In this document: piece after piece, positions 10,391 through 22,160 of the stretch
Layout: every line of letters begins with the position of its first letter
How positions within the stretch are numbered: the first letter of the stretch is position 1
DNA from: Diprion similis
Lineage: Eukaryota; Arthropoda; Insecta; Hymenoptera; Diprionidae
Assembly (NCBI RefSeq): GCF_021155765.1
Contig: NC_060113.1
Span: 10,803,001 to 10,867,000 of the forward strand
DNA: 64,000 nucleotides
Reading direction: 5' to 3'
Made by a program: the position numbers and the translations under genes
Notes under the pieces: generated by a model
Databases searched by the model: none
What the model saw: the letters and a program-made list of their open reading frames with translations, nothing else
What the model was told of the DNA's origin: nothing

Positions 10391-13300
10391 TTCAGGTGGT
10401 GCGGAATGTACGATACGCGCTACGCGGGTGTTGCAAGAACAGTTTCCGATGCTACCCGCAAGGACTGAGTTGAAGGCATTTGGACCGCCAGAGTTCGTAG
10501 TGACCAGTGTCGGTGTGATAAGCGCTGGTGTTGTTATTGACGACGTCGAATTAGAAGACGTTACCCTGAGAATAGTACCAGATGATGCAAAGTCAATGGA
10601 TGTGTTGATGTTTCCAACCCAGTGCGAGCCACCGGCATCAATGTTAGCTAGTGCAGAGAATGTCATTATCCGTCAAATTCGATAGCGTTTATTGGCTTGG
10701 TAGATAGTCAGTCGAGCTATACTATTTCTGTGTCAAATTGGGGAGAGCAGGAGTATGCCGTCGCTGAAAAACAGTTGCTGGTACGCGGAGAAGTGTCGAG
10801 CGTGCCAATGGTAGAGCAAAAGTCAACATCAGAGGAAGAATTCCTCTGTGATACGGTCAACGTTGGAGAGGACCAACCACCGGCTGTGCGACAAGACTTG
10901 ATTAGGTTATTGATAGAATTTAGAGATTGTGTGTCGACTAGTTTGTATGATTTAGGGTGTGCTAAGGACGCTGTTATGGATATTAAGGTACCTGAGGATG
11001 CAACTCCTGTGCAGTGTAAGCCTTATTGAGCGACAGATAAGGAACGAAAGGAGATTCGTGGTATTATACGAGAATGGATGCAGGTATTGTTACGGAAACG
11101 CAGTCTGCTTATGCAGGTCTAGTATTACTAGTTCGGAAAAAGACGGGCGAGTCACGTCTTTTTGTAGACTTTAGACGATTGAATGCGATTACTGAGAGAG
11201 TTCATTTCCCCTTGCCTAACATAGATGATCACCTTGCCCAAATAAGAGATAGTTCGTTGTTCGTTGTATCAGATTTGGCTCATGGATATTTGCAGTTGCC
11301 AATTGCAAGGAGTGCACGTCATAAGACAGCAATAATTACACCAGAAGAAACTGTAGAGTATACAAGAATGGTTTTCGGTCTAATGAATGGTCCCGCTTAC
11401 TTTAGCAAGGCGATGCACAAAGCCCTTGGTCTGTTACGTGATAATGTAGCATTATTCTACCTGGATGATATCCTGATACCAGGGAACAGTTGGGACGATC
11501 TGAAGCCAAAATTACGTTTAGTCCTTGAAGCACTGAGAAAGGCAGGATTAACTATTAAGTTAGCTAAGTGTTGTTTTCTGTTTTCAAGAGTGTCTTACTT
11601 AGGACATGAAATATCAGCGAGAGGGATTGAATCAGGACAGCACAAGGTAGCAGCCATTGGAGAGTTTCCGAGGCCGAAGAATGTGCACGAGGTGCGTCGT
11701 TTTCTAGGCCTTACGAGTTATTTTAGAAAATTTGTTCCATCTTTTACACAGATAACTGAACCAATATCAAGATTGTTAAGAGCGAATGAGCCGTTTATTT
11801 GGAGTGAGTCACAACAAACTGCGTTTGAAGAACTTATTCGAAAACTTACTGAAAGCCCAATTTTACAGACATTTAATCCAAGAGCAGAGACAGAGTTGCA
11901 TACGGATGCAAGTGCGCTAGGATCAGCAGGCATGCTAATGCAGAAAGATAAGAAAAGTAAACTTAGACTAGTGTTAGTCGAAGAACGAGCGAGCCAGAAC
12001 GTCATTATCATAGCAGTAAACTTGAACTGTTAGCCATAGTGTGGCTAACAGTCATTACACGACTGAGATCAATGCTAGCAAACATACCGTTCACTGTAAT
12101 CACCGATTGTCAGGCGTTATGCTACTTGATTACGCAGAAGACGTTGAATCCATAGATCATACGTTGAAATGATTTGCTCAGAGAATATGACTATCGTATA
12201 ATGCATAGACCAGGAGGGAAATTGGCGCATGTCGATGCCTTGAACAGAGCACCCGTAGAACATACTGAACCCCACAAAAACTCAATGTGTTGTCAATCAA
12301 CACCGATGACGAGGCGGTAATGTTATATCAGAGTAGTGACGACTTAGTCAAGCTTAAGAAGGATATATTAGAGAAAGCCCGAGGTGTAAGAACAAAGGAT
12401 GAGAAAGGCTATGTAGAAAATTATGAATTGCATAATGGAATATTATATAAAAGACGTAATGATAAGTTATTGTATGTTGTACCTAGAAGTATAAGAAAGA
12501 GTATAGTAGTACGTTTTCATGATATAAAGAGTAACCCAGAACTAGAACGAACGGTAACTAGAATCCTGGAACATTACTATTTTCCTATTATGAGAGCGTA
12601 TGTCAAGAGACATATTAAAGCATGTATCCACTGTATCAGTAGTAAGACAAAGCCAGGTAGACAAGCAGGAGAACTTCACCCGATTCCGCCAGGAAATCGA
12701 CCGTTTTCTGTAATCCATATGGATCATTTAGGCCCCTTTGTTACCAGTGCGCGAGGTAATAAATATGTGTTTGTAATCGTTGATAATTTGACCAAGTTTG
12801 CATACATACGAGCCGTGAAGGACACAAAAACCACCCATGTGTTACGTATCCTTGAAGAGTTTGTAAACGAATATGGCGCGCCAGACAGAATTGTATCAGA
12901 TCGAGGAACATGTTTTACGTCAAAAGCATTCGAATATTTTTGTGAACGCCAAGGAATGAGACATACTGTAAATTCGGCGAGACACCCTCAGGAAAATGGT
13001 CAAGTGGAACGACTAAACGCCACCTTAGTTCCTGCAATCCGCAGCAACCTTGAAGAAGATGATGGTCAAACGTGGGACAAAAGGATGCGAAAGATACAAA
13101 GTAATGTAAACGAGACGAAGAACGCTAGTACCGGATATAGTCCATTCAAATTAGTGTACGGTTACGTACCACGTCGAGATGAAGGAGCGATCAGAAGGTG
13201 CACCCCAGAACAAGAGGCTGTGTATCGAGATCCCGTAGAGCTTCAGCAGGAAGCCTGTCAGAACGTCATCGCCGCTCAACAACGCATGAAACAATGTTAT

Positions 13301-13753
13301 GATGCAGGACGAGCGCAGAATGTCGATGTGAATGTTGGCACGATTGTATATATGAAGACTATACCAGTAGCCACAGGTGAGTCGACTAAGCTGCACCCGA
13401 AGTATCGAGGTCCGTTAGTTGTCGTGAAGAAACTTCCGAGTGACACATACCGAGTGACAGATCTGAACCCAGGTGCTGGAGGACGACAGTATGCGACGAC
13501 AGCTCATGCGAGTCAACTGAAGGTTTGGAAGCCTTCTGTAGAAGAACCCGAAAATGATGACGACGGAGAGGAAGTGTCGTTAGTATCCGATCTAGTTAGG
13601 AAGAGAGTGCAGAGTGCAAAAGTGACAAGTTATAACAATGAAATAAGTGTGCCTGATCAAGAGTGTGAGAGAGAGAATGTGAGTGTCCACAAGGTGAGAA
13701 CCTCGAGTCGTGTGAGAAAGTCACCGCATTATCTTAATGATTATGCAATGTAA
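10296..13753 (+). pseudogene. Gypsy B Pol: aspartic protease, RT, RNase H, integrase
   Basis: The protease (10296-10685) has the catalytic triplet in LAFIDSGGAECTI, and the frame stops at a TAG (10683). RT spans 10697-12033: a TGA at 11027 and a frameshift near 11075 precede the palm, with LFVDFRRLNAI, FGLMNGPAYF and the catalytic LFYLDDIL. Around 12000 a further frameshift leads to an RNase H remnant (YHSSKLELLAIVW, then a broken part to 12286). Integrase (12287-13753, 488 residues) is open throughout: HHCC finger around HYYFPIMRAYVKRHIKAC, DDE core with HMDHLGPF, SDRGTCFTS and HPQENGQVERLN, then a basic C-terminus. Several lesions make the polyprotein nonfunctional, although the integrase frame is intact. 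Confidence 0.9.
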
Positions 13754-13917
13754 AGAGAAAGAGCGGTAGAAGGTAGTCAATGTGAGTTCTTCGAACCGAA
13801 TGTGTTCTATGTAATTGTATGTACCTGAATGTATTCTTTATATAATTAATTATGTGTAAACCTGTGCAATAAATTGTATGCAGTAGCTCGAGGGCGAGCT
13901 AACGCAGGAAGGCCGAA

Positions 13918-14196
13918 TGTTAAAGACACAGCGTTAGATTTAAGTTAAGCGTGTGTTACTCTAAGATGGCGACCGCTAGAGCGCGTCAGTCGATCAAGAG
14001 GTCGATAATTGATCGATAGAGAGTAGACTGTACAAAAGAAAGTGTGCGAGAGTCGAGAGGTAGTGAAAGAAAGCGGAAGAGAAAGTAGCTTAATTCAAAA
14101 TTAGTCATAATATTTGTAATCTATCAATTGAATAAAGACGTCATTTTGTTTTCCACAAATAAAGAGAAAAAAAGTGAACCTGAACGAAGAATTTAG
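13918..14196 (+). repeat. 3' LTR of Gypsy B
   Basis: Direct repeat of 9211-9486. It starts right after a purine-rich tract and ends in a (TA)n run at 14196-14209, which separates it from the next LTR. Confidence 0.85.
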
Positions 14197-14209
14197 TATA
14201 TATATATAT

Positions 14210-14431
14210 TGTTACAAAGGGTAGAATCACCCGTTTTATCCCCCTTTCAAATGATCTAGTAGTCGGCTTGTGACGCAAGAAGTATCAGCGTTCTCATGTT
14301 ATAAAATGAATAGGGTTGCTGCGTCAACCGCTATTACTGTAAAAACAGTCCTGTTTCAGACTTAGAACATGAAACACATATTGCCATTAAAGCAATTTTC
14401 GTCCAAATATTTTACATAACGCCTTTTATTG
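14210..14431 (+). repeat. LTR of Gypsy A, left LTR, first part (split by Foldback-like element)
   Basis: Begins TGTTACAAAGGGTAGAATCACCC and matches the LTRs at 25162 and 40942. It breaks off at ccttttattg (14431) where the Foldback-like element starts, and resumes at 22914 with attccgttaactaagc. The (TA) flank on the left matches the (TA) flank right of the LTR ending at 41219. Confidence 0.85.
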
Positions 14432-15060
14432 ACCTGTGTGAACCTGGCACCCCACTTTGAAATTATTTTTTTTCGTGAATTTGCATCGATTGTGCTTCGT
14501 TTGTACTTGTTTGTACCTGGTTGTTTTTCGTTTGTACCTCATAGGGAAAAAAGATATGGCGTTTTCAAAAAATGACCCGCACCCCACTCTCAAAAATTTC
14601 TTTTTTTTCCAACAGGGATCGCTTCAGAATCGTCTGTACCCGTTTGTACCACCTTCGGTTTCGTTTGTACCTCGACTCAAAAAACGGTAGAGCCATTTTT
14701 GGATTTTCAGAAAGGCTAACTCTTCGGTTTTCAAAGATAATCAAATTCTGCCAACGGGGATCGTTTCAAGATCGTTTGTACCCGTTTGTATCACCTTAGA
14801 TTTCGTTTGTACCTCGACTCAAAAAACAGTAGAGCCATTTTTGGAATTTCAGAAAAGCTAACTCTTCGGTTTGCCCAGATAATTGAATTCTGCCAACGGG
14901 GATCGCTTCACAATCGTTTGTACCCGTTTGTACCACCTTAGACTTCGTTTGTACCTCGACTCAAAAAACGGTAGAGCCATTTTTGGATTTTCAGAAAAGC
15001 TAACTTCCATATCTAATAATTATGAGATCACATGACTCGAAATAAAAATTCAACAATATT
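14432..15060 (+). repeat. Left TIR of Foldback-like element
   Basis: Contains three to four tandem units of about 143 bp, recognisable by gtacctcgactcaaaaaacg at about 14663, 14808 and 14952 and by repeated cgtttgtacc words. The whole block is repeated in inverse orientation at 22112-22904. Confidence 0.88.
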
Positions 15061-15560
15061 TCAGCGTACAAAACAGCCTTCGGTGATCGAAAGAAAAAAT
15101 GTAGTTGATCGCTGCTTAAAATTCTTTGGCATCCTTTGTACGAATAGCTTTAATTTCAAGCCTGTTTGGGCATTCGCTCTATAGTGGCGTCCGCTGGGCA
15201 TCCGTACGGTACGCACGTAGACGCGATCGGCTTGGAGCATGCGTGAAGAGGAGAGAACTTTCGCTTCCACATCATAGATGTCTCCAATTTAAAATACGCT
15301 GAGCGTTCCCGCTATCTCATCCTCTTCACGGTTCTCTTAAAAAGGAGCACTTTCCGCCGCGCCTTACGCGTGTATAGACCTCCACTATTGGAACATAAGT
15401 AGAGATAACTTCGAAGTCGGGTGGTACCGCGTTGACGTCCGGGCCTTATCGTGTAGCAGCTGTACTCTAAAAGCTACGGCGAAACTATAGGTATAGAAGC
15501 GAGATCTTAGCATACTCAATTTTGCCAATAGTAGTTAAAAACTTCAGTCAGTTTAACATC
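15061..15560 (+). other. 5' leader region of the Foldback-like transposase gene
   Basis: Unique sequence between the TIR and the first transposase ATG at 15561. It is CG-richer than the TIR. No clear TATA box decides a promoter; transcription presumably starts here. Confidence 0.4.
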
Positions 15561-17473
15561 ATGCCTAGAAAACCGAAATTATCCGTCGAGCAAATCTTTC
15601 ATGCCCTGAAGGATCTGGAATTTTTGGACGAAGGCGGTAGCATTCGTCCATTAACAGATGATATTTGGCAGAAAGCATCGGACCTGATAAAAGCAGAGAT
15701 GAGCAGGAAATACATTTATTTATATATTACTCAAAATCGTAATAAGATCCTCGATCGACTGATGCCAACGCAATCTCGAATAATTCAAATAACTCTTTAA
15801 AACCGAAACTTGATGACACTGACAGTTCAAACTGGTCACTAAAAGGTAATGACATTTTGCCACCCTTGCGAGAACAAATCGTTATACCCCGCGAGGTTTG
15901 GAGTCAAATTGAACCAAAAATTCGAATATATAAGAATCGCAAACAGGTGGTGTTAAAACAGGGTTGGGCTGATATATTGTACGCCCAGTTGTGGGATACA
16001 TTGAAATTACCTTGTCCTTTCAAGTTTAAAAATGGCAATGTTAATACGGTTCCCGGAGAACTGTTTTTCAAGATCCATGGTACATGTTCTGAATGCGGCA
16101 ACGAAATTAATTTGCATAGTTTAACTGACCCGGAAGAAGACGGTCTACGAGTTCATGTATCAACACACGATACTCGTGATATAGCGCACGAAAAGAAAAG
16201 ACAAATGAAAGGTTTCGAACGCAAAGCTGTTTTGAAAGAGTTACGAGGAACATCAACGTACTGTTGGCGCCGTGATAAAGCGAATGCAGTAATGAAATTC
16301 GGTGACATAGAACCTGCTCATTTGTACGGAGAAGATGTACTGCGTAAGGCAAAGCAGTTGGATCGTGACAATGAATTAGGTGTGAAAGGCATAACAGATC
16401 CAGTCTCATCTATAATCAACCTTAAATATGAGTTGGAATTTGCTGGTTGCTTAAAAGAAATTTGGATCGATAGATTTTTTGTCATGTACTGGAGCCCAGA
16501 ACAAATTTTCATGCATAAAAACGCTTCGAAACTTAGTGGCATTCGAAGCATTAGCATCGATGCAACAGGGTCTTTAATAGCACCTCTTACCAGGCTGGAT
16601 GGTTCTAAGCGTGTGACGTTTCTTTACCAAGCTGTTACCGGATTTAATAAAAAAATATTACCTATTTTCCAGATGGTGTCAGAAAAACATGATACCAATA
16701 TGATATCATATTGGATGCGTGAATGGTTACGCAGTGGTGTGCCCCTCCCTGAACAAGTGATCACTGACTATTCTCTTGCGCTTAATAATGCTGCTTCTTT
16801 ATCATTTAATAACATTGATTTAGGATCCTATGTTGAGCAGTGTCTGGAAACATTGTCACCGGCATCTAGTAGAGTGGCGCCAAAATGTATCTTGCGCATT
16901 GACATAGCGCATTTGATTAAGTTAGTCTGCCGTTGGAAATGCTTCAGCAGAACACCTCAAAGTGTGAAAGATTTTTTTGTACGCTGCGTAGGTCTTCTCA
17001 CTAATCGTACAAGCATCGAAAATTTTTGTACAATCTGTACAGATGTTTTGTCAGTGGCATTTTCGAAAACTGAGGACATTGCTGATGATTCAGACTACTG
17101 TTTTGCGGCACGACAAAGGCTCTTCAGACAGATTAAGGTAATCGAACCACCGGGTGATCCCACAAGCGATGACATATTTGCTGATTTGGAGCAAGAAGAA
17201 TTTACAGATTCTCCAAGATATGGTGGTAGACTTCAAAGCCTATTAGAACAACTTGAAACGGACAGTATAAAACCGCTTTTCGGCAATCGACCAAACCCAT
17301 ATTGGTGTTCCAAGTTTGGAAAAAATCTTTTAAGATTGTGCAAGCATTTCATCCTCTGGACCAACATCATGGTACCCGAAGTTCCTACTTCTGCTCGCAG
17401 TGAAGAGGACTTTCGCGAGGTGAAGAAATTCGTGGCAAAAATGCAAAATCGATCAGAGTTGACAAGTTCCTAA
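15561..17473 (+). CDS. MULE/NOF-type DDE transposase (one frameshift)
   Basis: The protein starts MPRKPKLSVEQIF and, after a one-base shift near 15740-15770, continues open for over 530 residues to 17473. A cysteine pair CSECG lies near residue 170. The DDE-like core reads RSISIDATGSLIAPL, then LPEQVITDYSLALNNA, then LRIDIAHLIKLVCRW, which I take as the acidic catalytic positions of the MULE/NOF group, where the phrase 'DATG...' and a D-x-A-H element occur. Its role would be cutting the Foldback ends. The location inside tandem-repeat TIRs supports NOF-type. The single frameshift at the N-terminus could be real decay or an unrecognised intron. Exact family membership needs a profile search. 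Confidence 0.75.
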
Positions 17474-17502
17474 TTACCCACCTCAGGTCCATAGCTGGTA
17501 CC

Positions 17503-20500
17503 ATGAAGCTCTTAGATGCACCGATTGCGCACAAGAAAAACGGTAATGAACCTACAGGGGAGAATTCGCTCGGGCAAAGTGAATGTCAGGAGCAGGCTAT
17601 GTTGTCATGTACATTACAAAAGCACAAATCAAAGCAAGTGCCTGTCGAAAGTAACGAGCAGTTTTTAGAAGACAGCGTAGCGACTGCAGATGTATCAATA
17701 GTTCACTCATTGTCTATCGCAGAATCAGTAAGTGAAGATTTTTCCGTAGTTGACGAAAGTGAATGTTTGGAGCAAAATGCCGAAATCGCCAGACGATCAT
17801 TATTATTATCTGTTTTAAGGAAGAACAAACAGAAGCAAACTCTGGTTGACAATAACGAGTTTTTAGGAGCCAGTACGGCGGATAAGTATGAAACAGAAGC
17901 TCAATCATCATCGATTGGAGAATTAGTGAGTGAAGACTTTTCTGCAGTTAAGGAAACCAAAGCCCCTGAAGTTCCGTTTCTCAATGAAGTCGGATCGTGG
18001 AGAGGCCTCAATACACCACCGAAAAAACGTGGGAAATATTTGTCGCCGTGTCCAGATGTTGAAAGTATTCACCGGAGGCCAATCTTTCGTCGTGCAATAC
18101 CGGTTCTGCAAAACGGAAACGCATTGCAACCCATAAAATTAGGACAACAGTTTGTAGAGATAGTCAATACATGTCCATTCGATACAATTGTGCAGAGCAT
18201 TTCAGCAGCATACCGAGACTGGGCCATTCACCACACTTATATACCGGGACCATCTCTAGAAACTAAACAGGAACTGCGCATGCGCGAATTTAAACCCACC
18301 GTCCGTGCAGTCTGGCCACCCCGAGACCCTGCTGTCAAACTCTGTTTCTGTCGGCGATGTAGTTCACATGCATTTTTGAGGTTAGAATATCAAGTCATTG
18401 AGATAGTCACTCGGAAAGGCTTTGGAAGCATTTGTTATTGAAAATTGATTGTTCAAAGAACGGTCGGAATTTAATGCTCATGCTCTTTGAAAATTCGTCC
18501 TATTCGATTGAAACAGGAAATCTGTTCAAATGTTGGGTGCTTGGAAGAAACGAAGCAGGTAGGTGGGGACAATTTATTCAATCATTTTCATTACTTCATA
18601 CATTAAGAATAACAATGAAATTTTTTTCTTTCAACAGAAAATACAGCCAAAATAATAGCATCTCTGCTGTTCGCTGATGTCTTCTCTTCCCATTCAATTC
18701 ATGACACATGCAGAGATCATCGGCCACTTTTGTTGGTTGGAAAGGGAAGTTGTAGATCATACGGTTCCTTTCAATTTCAAATCTAATCTAAAAAAATTTA
18801 ATCCGAAGAGTAAAACTCAGAAACATTCTGTGACACAAGTTAAAAATCAACATTTTCAAAATGTGCCTCAGTGTCACAATTAACTTTAAGGATAATCATG
18901 TTTTAGAGTAATGTTCAGAACATTCATATGAAAATATTGACTTATCGGGTTCAACATTGTACCCCTTGTTCCTTTGAAACAAATGAATATCTAATTTTCA
19001 CTGAAGTTTATGAAAATATTTACTTAAACCTAAATCCAATACAATATCTTGTTCATAGTGCTCCGAACATCATCCAGTAACATGAATATCTGGAAGGAAT
19101 CCCTCTGTCGCAGAAACCGTTATAAGGTTCTTTGTTTTTAACTTGTGCCACTAGATAACTTTTACATTGCAGATTCCATTTCCAATCTTAGGATGAGATT
19201 TTTTGTTTCGAACAGTGTTAACATCGGATCCAGAATTAATTGTAATAAATGGAGATTCACAAACTCTCAGTTTCAATGAAGGACCATTGTAAGAGTATAA
19301 AATTGAATCTGGTTTCAAGCTTTCAATAAGTTACCGGATAACTCCCTGATAGAGATTCATCATAAAAAAGTTAGCCAGCAAGTAAGTCCTATTGTAGACA
19401 AAGTGATCATTTGTAACGTGTACCAGTAAGTGAATGCATTCCTCAGACCTTGCTGGGGTTGAACGAGGCTCAAGCACTGATGATAGCTGCAACTAGCTAG
19501 TCAGATGATACTGTCGATTAATATTGACTTTAAAGACATTTTCAACCGAAGTTATCCTACATTTTTAGATTGAGATGGTTCAGTTTACACATCAAAATTC
19601 ATCCTTGGAATCTGATTCAACACTTGAAACACTATTCATCTGAATTGAATACCAAGAGAGTGAAAAATAAAATATCAAAATTGCCGAAAATAAAATTTGA
19701 AAAATAATTCGGGCCAATAATACTGCTTGGATTACAATGGTGCACGGAATGATTGCTCTGTAAAATTAGTTAGCAGCAATTGTTGAATAACAAACTTATT
19801 ACTATTGGCTCGATAGATCTAAAATGATGGAATATTCAAACACCATGATCTGTAGCGTGTCGTGCTCTTCAATTTTGCCACGACTGATGTTCAGAAGGTG
19901 GCGACGACCAGAAGAAATTCCTTCGGATACCTGTTGTCTAATGGAACAACGGAACAACCAGGTTCGATGGTTGGAACGATGGCACCAATCGAGAAACTAG
20001 GGTCCTAGCCATCAAAACGTTTTCTCCATCAGGTAAGGTATGATTTTCATCCTATTATCCAAACTTGAAACTTTAAGTCTGTCAGAACAAACGAATTTCA
20101 TTATTGATTACATGTGAAAATATTGTAATATGCAAATATCATAGTATCAGAAATTTATTCACACGCTTCGACGCCTGACAACTTTAGTCTCGCTTCGATG
20201 ATGGTTGTTCCCACCTGAAAATATTAAAAGATATTATTATCAGACAAGAGCTTCTAATTGTTTTGGATACCACTAATTTTCAATAAATTGCGACAGAAAA
20301 ACGAATTGCTACTTTTTGTACTCCTAAGCTTTGTGTTTGAAGATACACTATTTCTTTTATTCCTTGTTACTGATTTCATTTTAATATTTCATGTTCATCG
20401 GCACTGATTACTGGCGTCCGGAGCACTGCACTGTAACAAATCTACTCTGGAGCAACCTTCTACTGGGTTTCAACAATCCATTCATTTTTAATTTCATGTA

Positions 20501-21653
20501 AATAAAGAATCTGTTCAAAATAAACAATATTTTTACTTACCTGCCTCAGTTTGCCTAGACTCCCACTCGTTGATGACGTTCCACATTTAATTTCAGATTT
20601 CTTCTTTCAATAAATAACTGATCCAATTTCTGTAGCTTTTGATATTTGTTTCTCCATTGACGCCTTTATTGTGTCGATTAAATATCTTCTAATATCAACT
20701 ACGGTATTGCTGAATGACACTTTTCTTAGAAAATTCACGATAAGTAGGAATAAGTATCAACATAACCTCAATACGCTACTTTACGCGCGAGAAATTCAGA
20801 GCCTTGTCACATTTCATGTACGTTGGTCGCCTTGGTTAGCTGACGAAAATTACTCCGCGGGGCAATTTCGCTGACCAATGAAATTGAATCATTTGGCGCA
20901 TGCGCCGTTTCTGTTTAGTTTCTAGAGATGGTCCCGGTAGACGAATCAAGTAACCCGACCTATGATTTTGTAAAAGATCTGTCTGTCAATGGGATTACTC
21001 AAAAAATTTACGCTCGATGAGCAGCACTCTTAAGTAATATTGTGAAGCCAGAAAATGGACAAATCGACTGTCAGGGTAACGTCGCATCCATCGTCTCCCA
21101 TTACCTATTAACAAAGGGGCCATCCTATGAACAGAGCGAACGATGTGCCGCTGATTGCGGTTTCAAGAACCATAAAGTCCATCCCGTGGTTGACGTCCAC
21201 CCATTGCCATTTTACCAAAATCGTATGAAAGGACTACAAAACGCTGTTGCAGAGCGGTCGACCGGCAAATGTCCAAATTGTGGAGATATTCTTATCACCG
21301 ATATAGTTGGTGGACATCATCTTGTGATAGATATTGAATGTCTATCCTGGTCGGAGCTGGCGACTAGGTCAGGTTTTCCCAATGGGCCCATGAAATTTAC
21401 CTTACGTGAACTTCCGATCGAACTACAATTTTGCAACAGCGAATATAAACTGGTATCAGCTATTACTTACAGTGGTTTATCGAATAGAGATGCAAGTACT
21501 GTTGGTCACTATATAGCAAACATTCGGAGAATCACAGGGAAATGGGAAATCCATAATGGGTTGAGTTTTGAGAGAAAACCACTATTAGCGACGATGAGAA
21601 CACTTCTTCAAGAACAAAATATACATGTGCTATTTTATGTACGGGAAAATTAA
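17503..21653 (+). pseudogene. Second ORF of Foldback-like element with ubiquitin-protease-like C-terminus (split by a transposon)
   Basis: The first part (17503-18243) starts MKLLDAPIAHKKNG and contains two copies of a ~60-residue unit ending ESVSEDFSVVDE and ELVSEDFSAVKE. It reaches IVNTCPFDTIVQSI, a Cys-box reminiscent of USP/UCH proteases, and is cut at H-T-Y by the TA transposon. Removing one TA keeps the frame, which goes on at 20940 and ends at 21653. One in-frame TGA lies at 21018-21020. The second part has a CPNCG zinc pair and STVGHYIANIRR...W, like the His box of these proteases. A deubiquitinase-like peptidase acting on host ubiquitin or on itself is an inference; the catalytic layout is suggestive but the family is not proven. 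Confidence 0.65.
18244..20937 (+). mobile_element. TA-target DNA transposon, copy 2 (longer form)
   Basis: Same 42-bp TIRs as copy 1 and same orientation, flanked by TA (18242-18243 and 20938-20939). Length 2694 bp. It contains the ~680 bp (about 19180-19860) missing from copy 1. The small frames at 18432-18677 and 18677-18883 match those in copy 1 residue for residue with few changes, which suggests past coding function or recent spread. It interrupts the second gene of the Foldback-like element. Confidence 0.92.
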
Positions 21654-21723
21654 GATAAAAAATGAACAAGTACATCAGCTGCAAAAAAAGTTTGGGCGGG
21701 GGGGGGGCTGGATTAGCTACCAT

Positions 21724-22160
21724 AGGCGTTTTGGACGCCAAAATATTATTTTATTTTTGTTTCGAGTTATGCGATTCATAATTATTCGATATTAGTGTAT
21801 TAATCGTACTTGGACATAATCGTATGCATATATTGTTTTCTGATCCAAGGCGTTGTGGACGCCAAAATATTATCATATTTTTGTTTCCAGTTATGCGATT
21901 CATAATTATTAGATATAAGTGTACCAATCGTACTTTGACATAATCGTATGAACATATTCTTTTCTGATCCAAGGCGTTGTGGACGCAAAAATATTATCAT
22001 ATTTTTGTTTCAAGTTATGCGATTCATTATTATTAGATATCAGTGTACCAATCGTACTTTGACATCATCATACGCACATACTATTTTCCTATCATAGGCG
22101 TTTCAGACGCCAAAATATTATTATATTTTTATTTCGAGTCATGTGATCTCATAATTATTA
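21724..22160. repeat. Tandem repeat of about 123 bp, 3.5 units
   Basis: The phrase gttgtggacgccaaaatatt and its variants recur at about 21726, 21851, 21973 and 22097. Only one unit end is shared with the left TIR, so the right side of the Foldback-like element is longer than the left. Confidence 0.85.

Larger units (their letters stand above)
9211..14196 (+). mobile_element. Ty3/Gypsy LTR retrotransposon B (both LTRs, degenerate pol)
   Basis: Two LTRs of about 280 bp begin TGTTAAAGACACAGCG at 9211 and at 13918 and end near ...GAACGAAGAATTTAG at 9486 and 14196. A purine-rich tract (cgcaggaaggccgaa) precedes the right LTR. Between them lie gag (N-terminus missing), protease, reverse transcriptase, RNase H and integrase in Gypsy order. 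Flanks on both sides are TA repeats, so the target duplication cannot be delimited precisely. The LTRs are similar but not identical, so the insertion is not brand new. Confidence 0.92.

Noticed and set aside
14457-14799. Open frames with repeated FVCTCLYL-type hydrophobic phrases, also inverted at 22171-22847
   Set aside because: They follow the tandem repeats of the Foldback-like TIR and shift with each unit, so they are not genes.
21724-22160. CRISPR-like array with regular spacing
   Set aside because: The units are contiguous tandem repeats without unique spacers, in a eukaryotic transposon.
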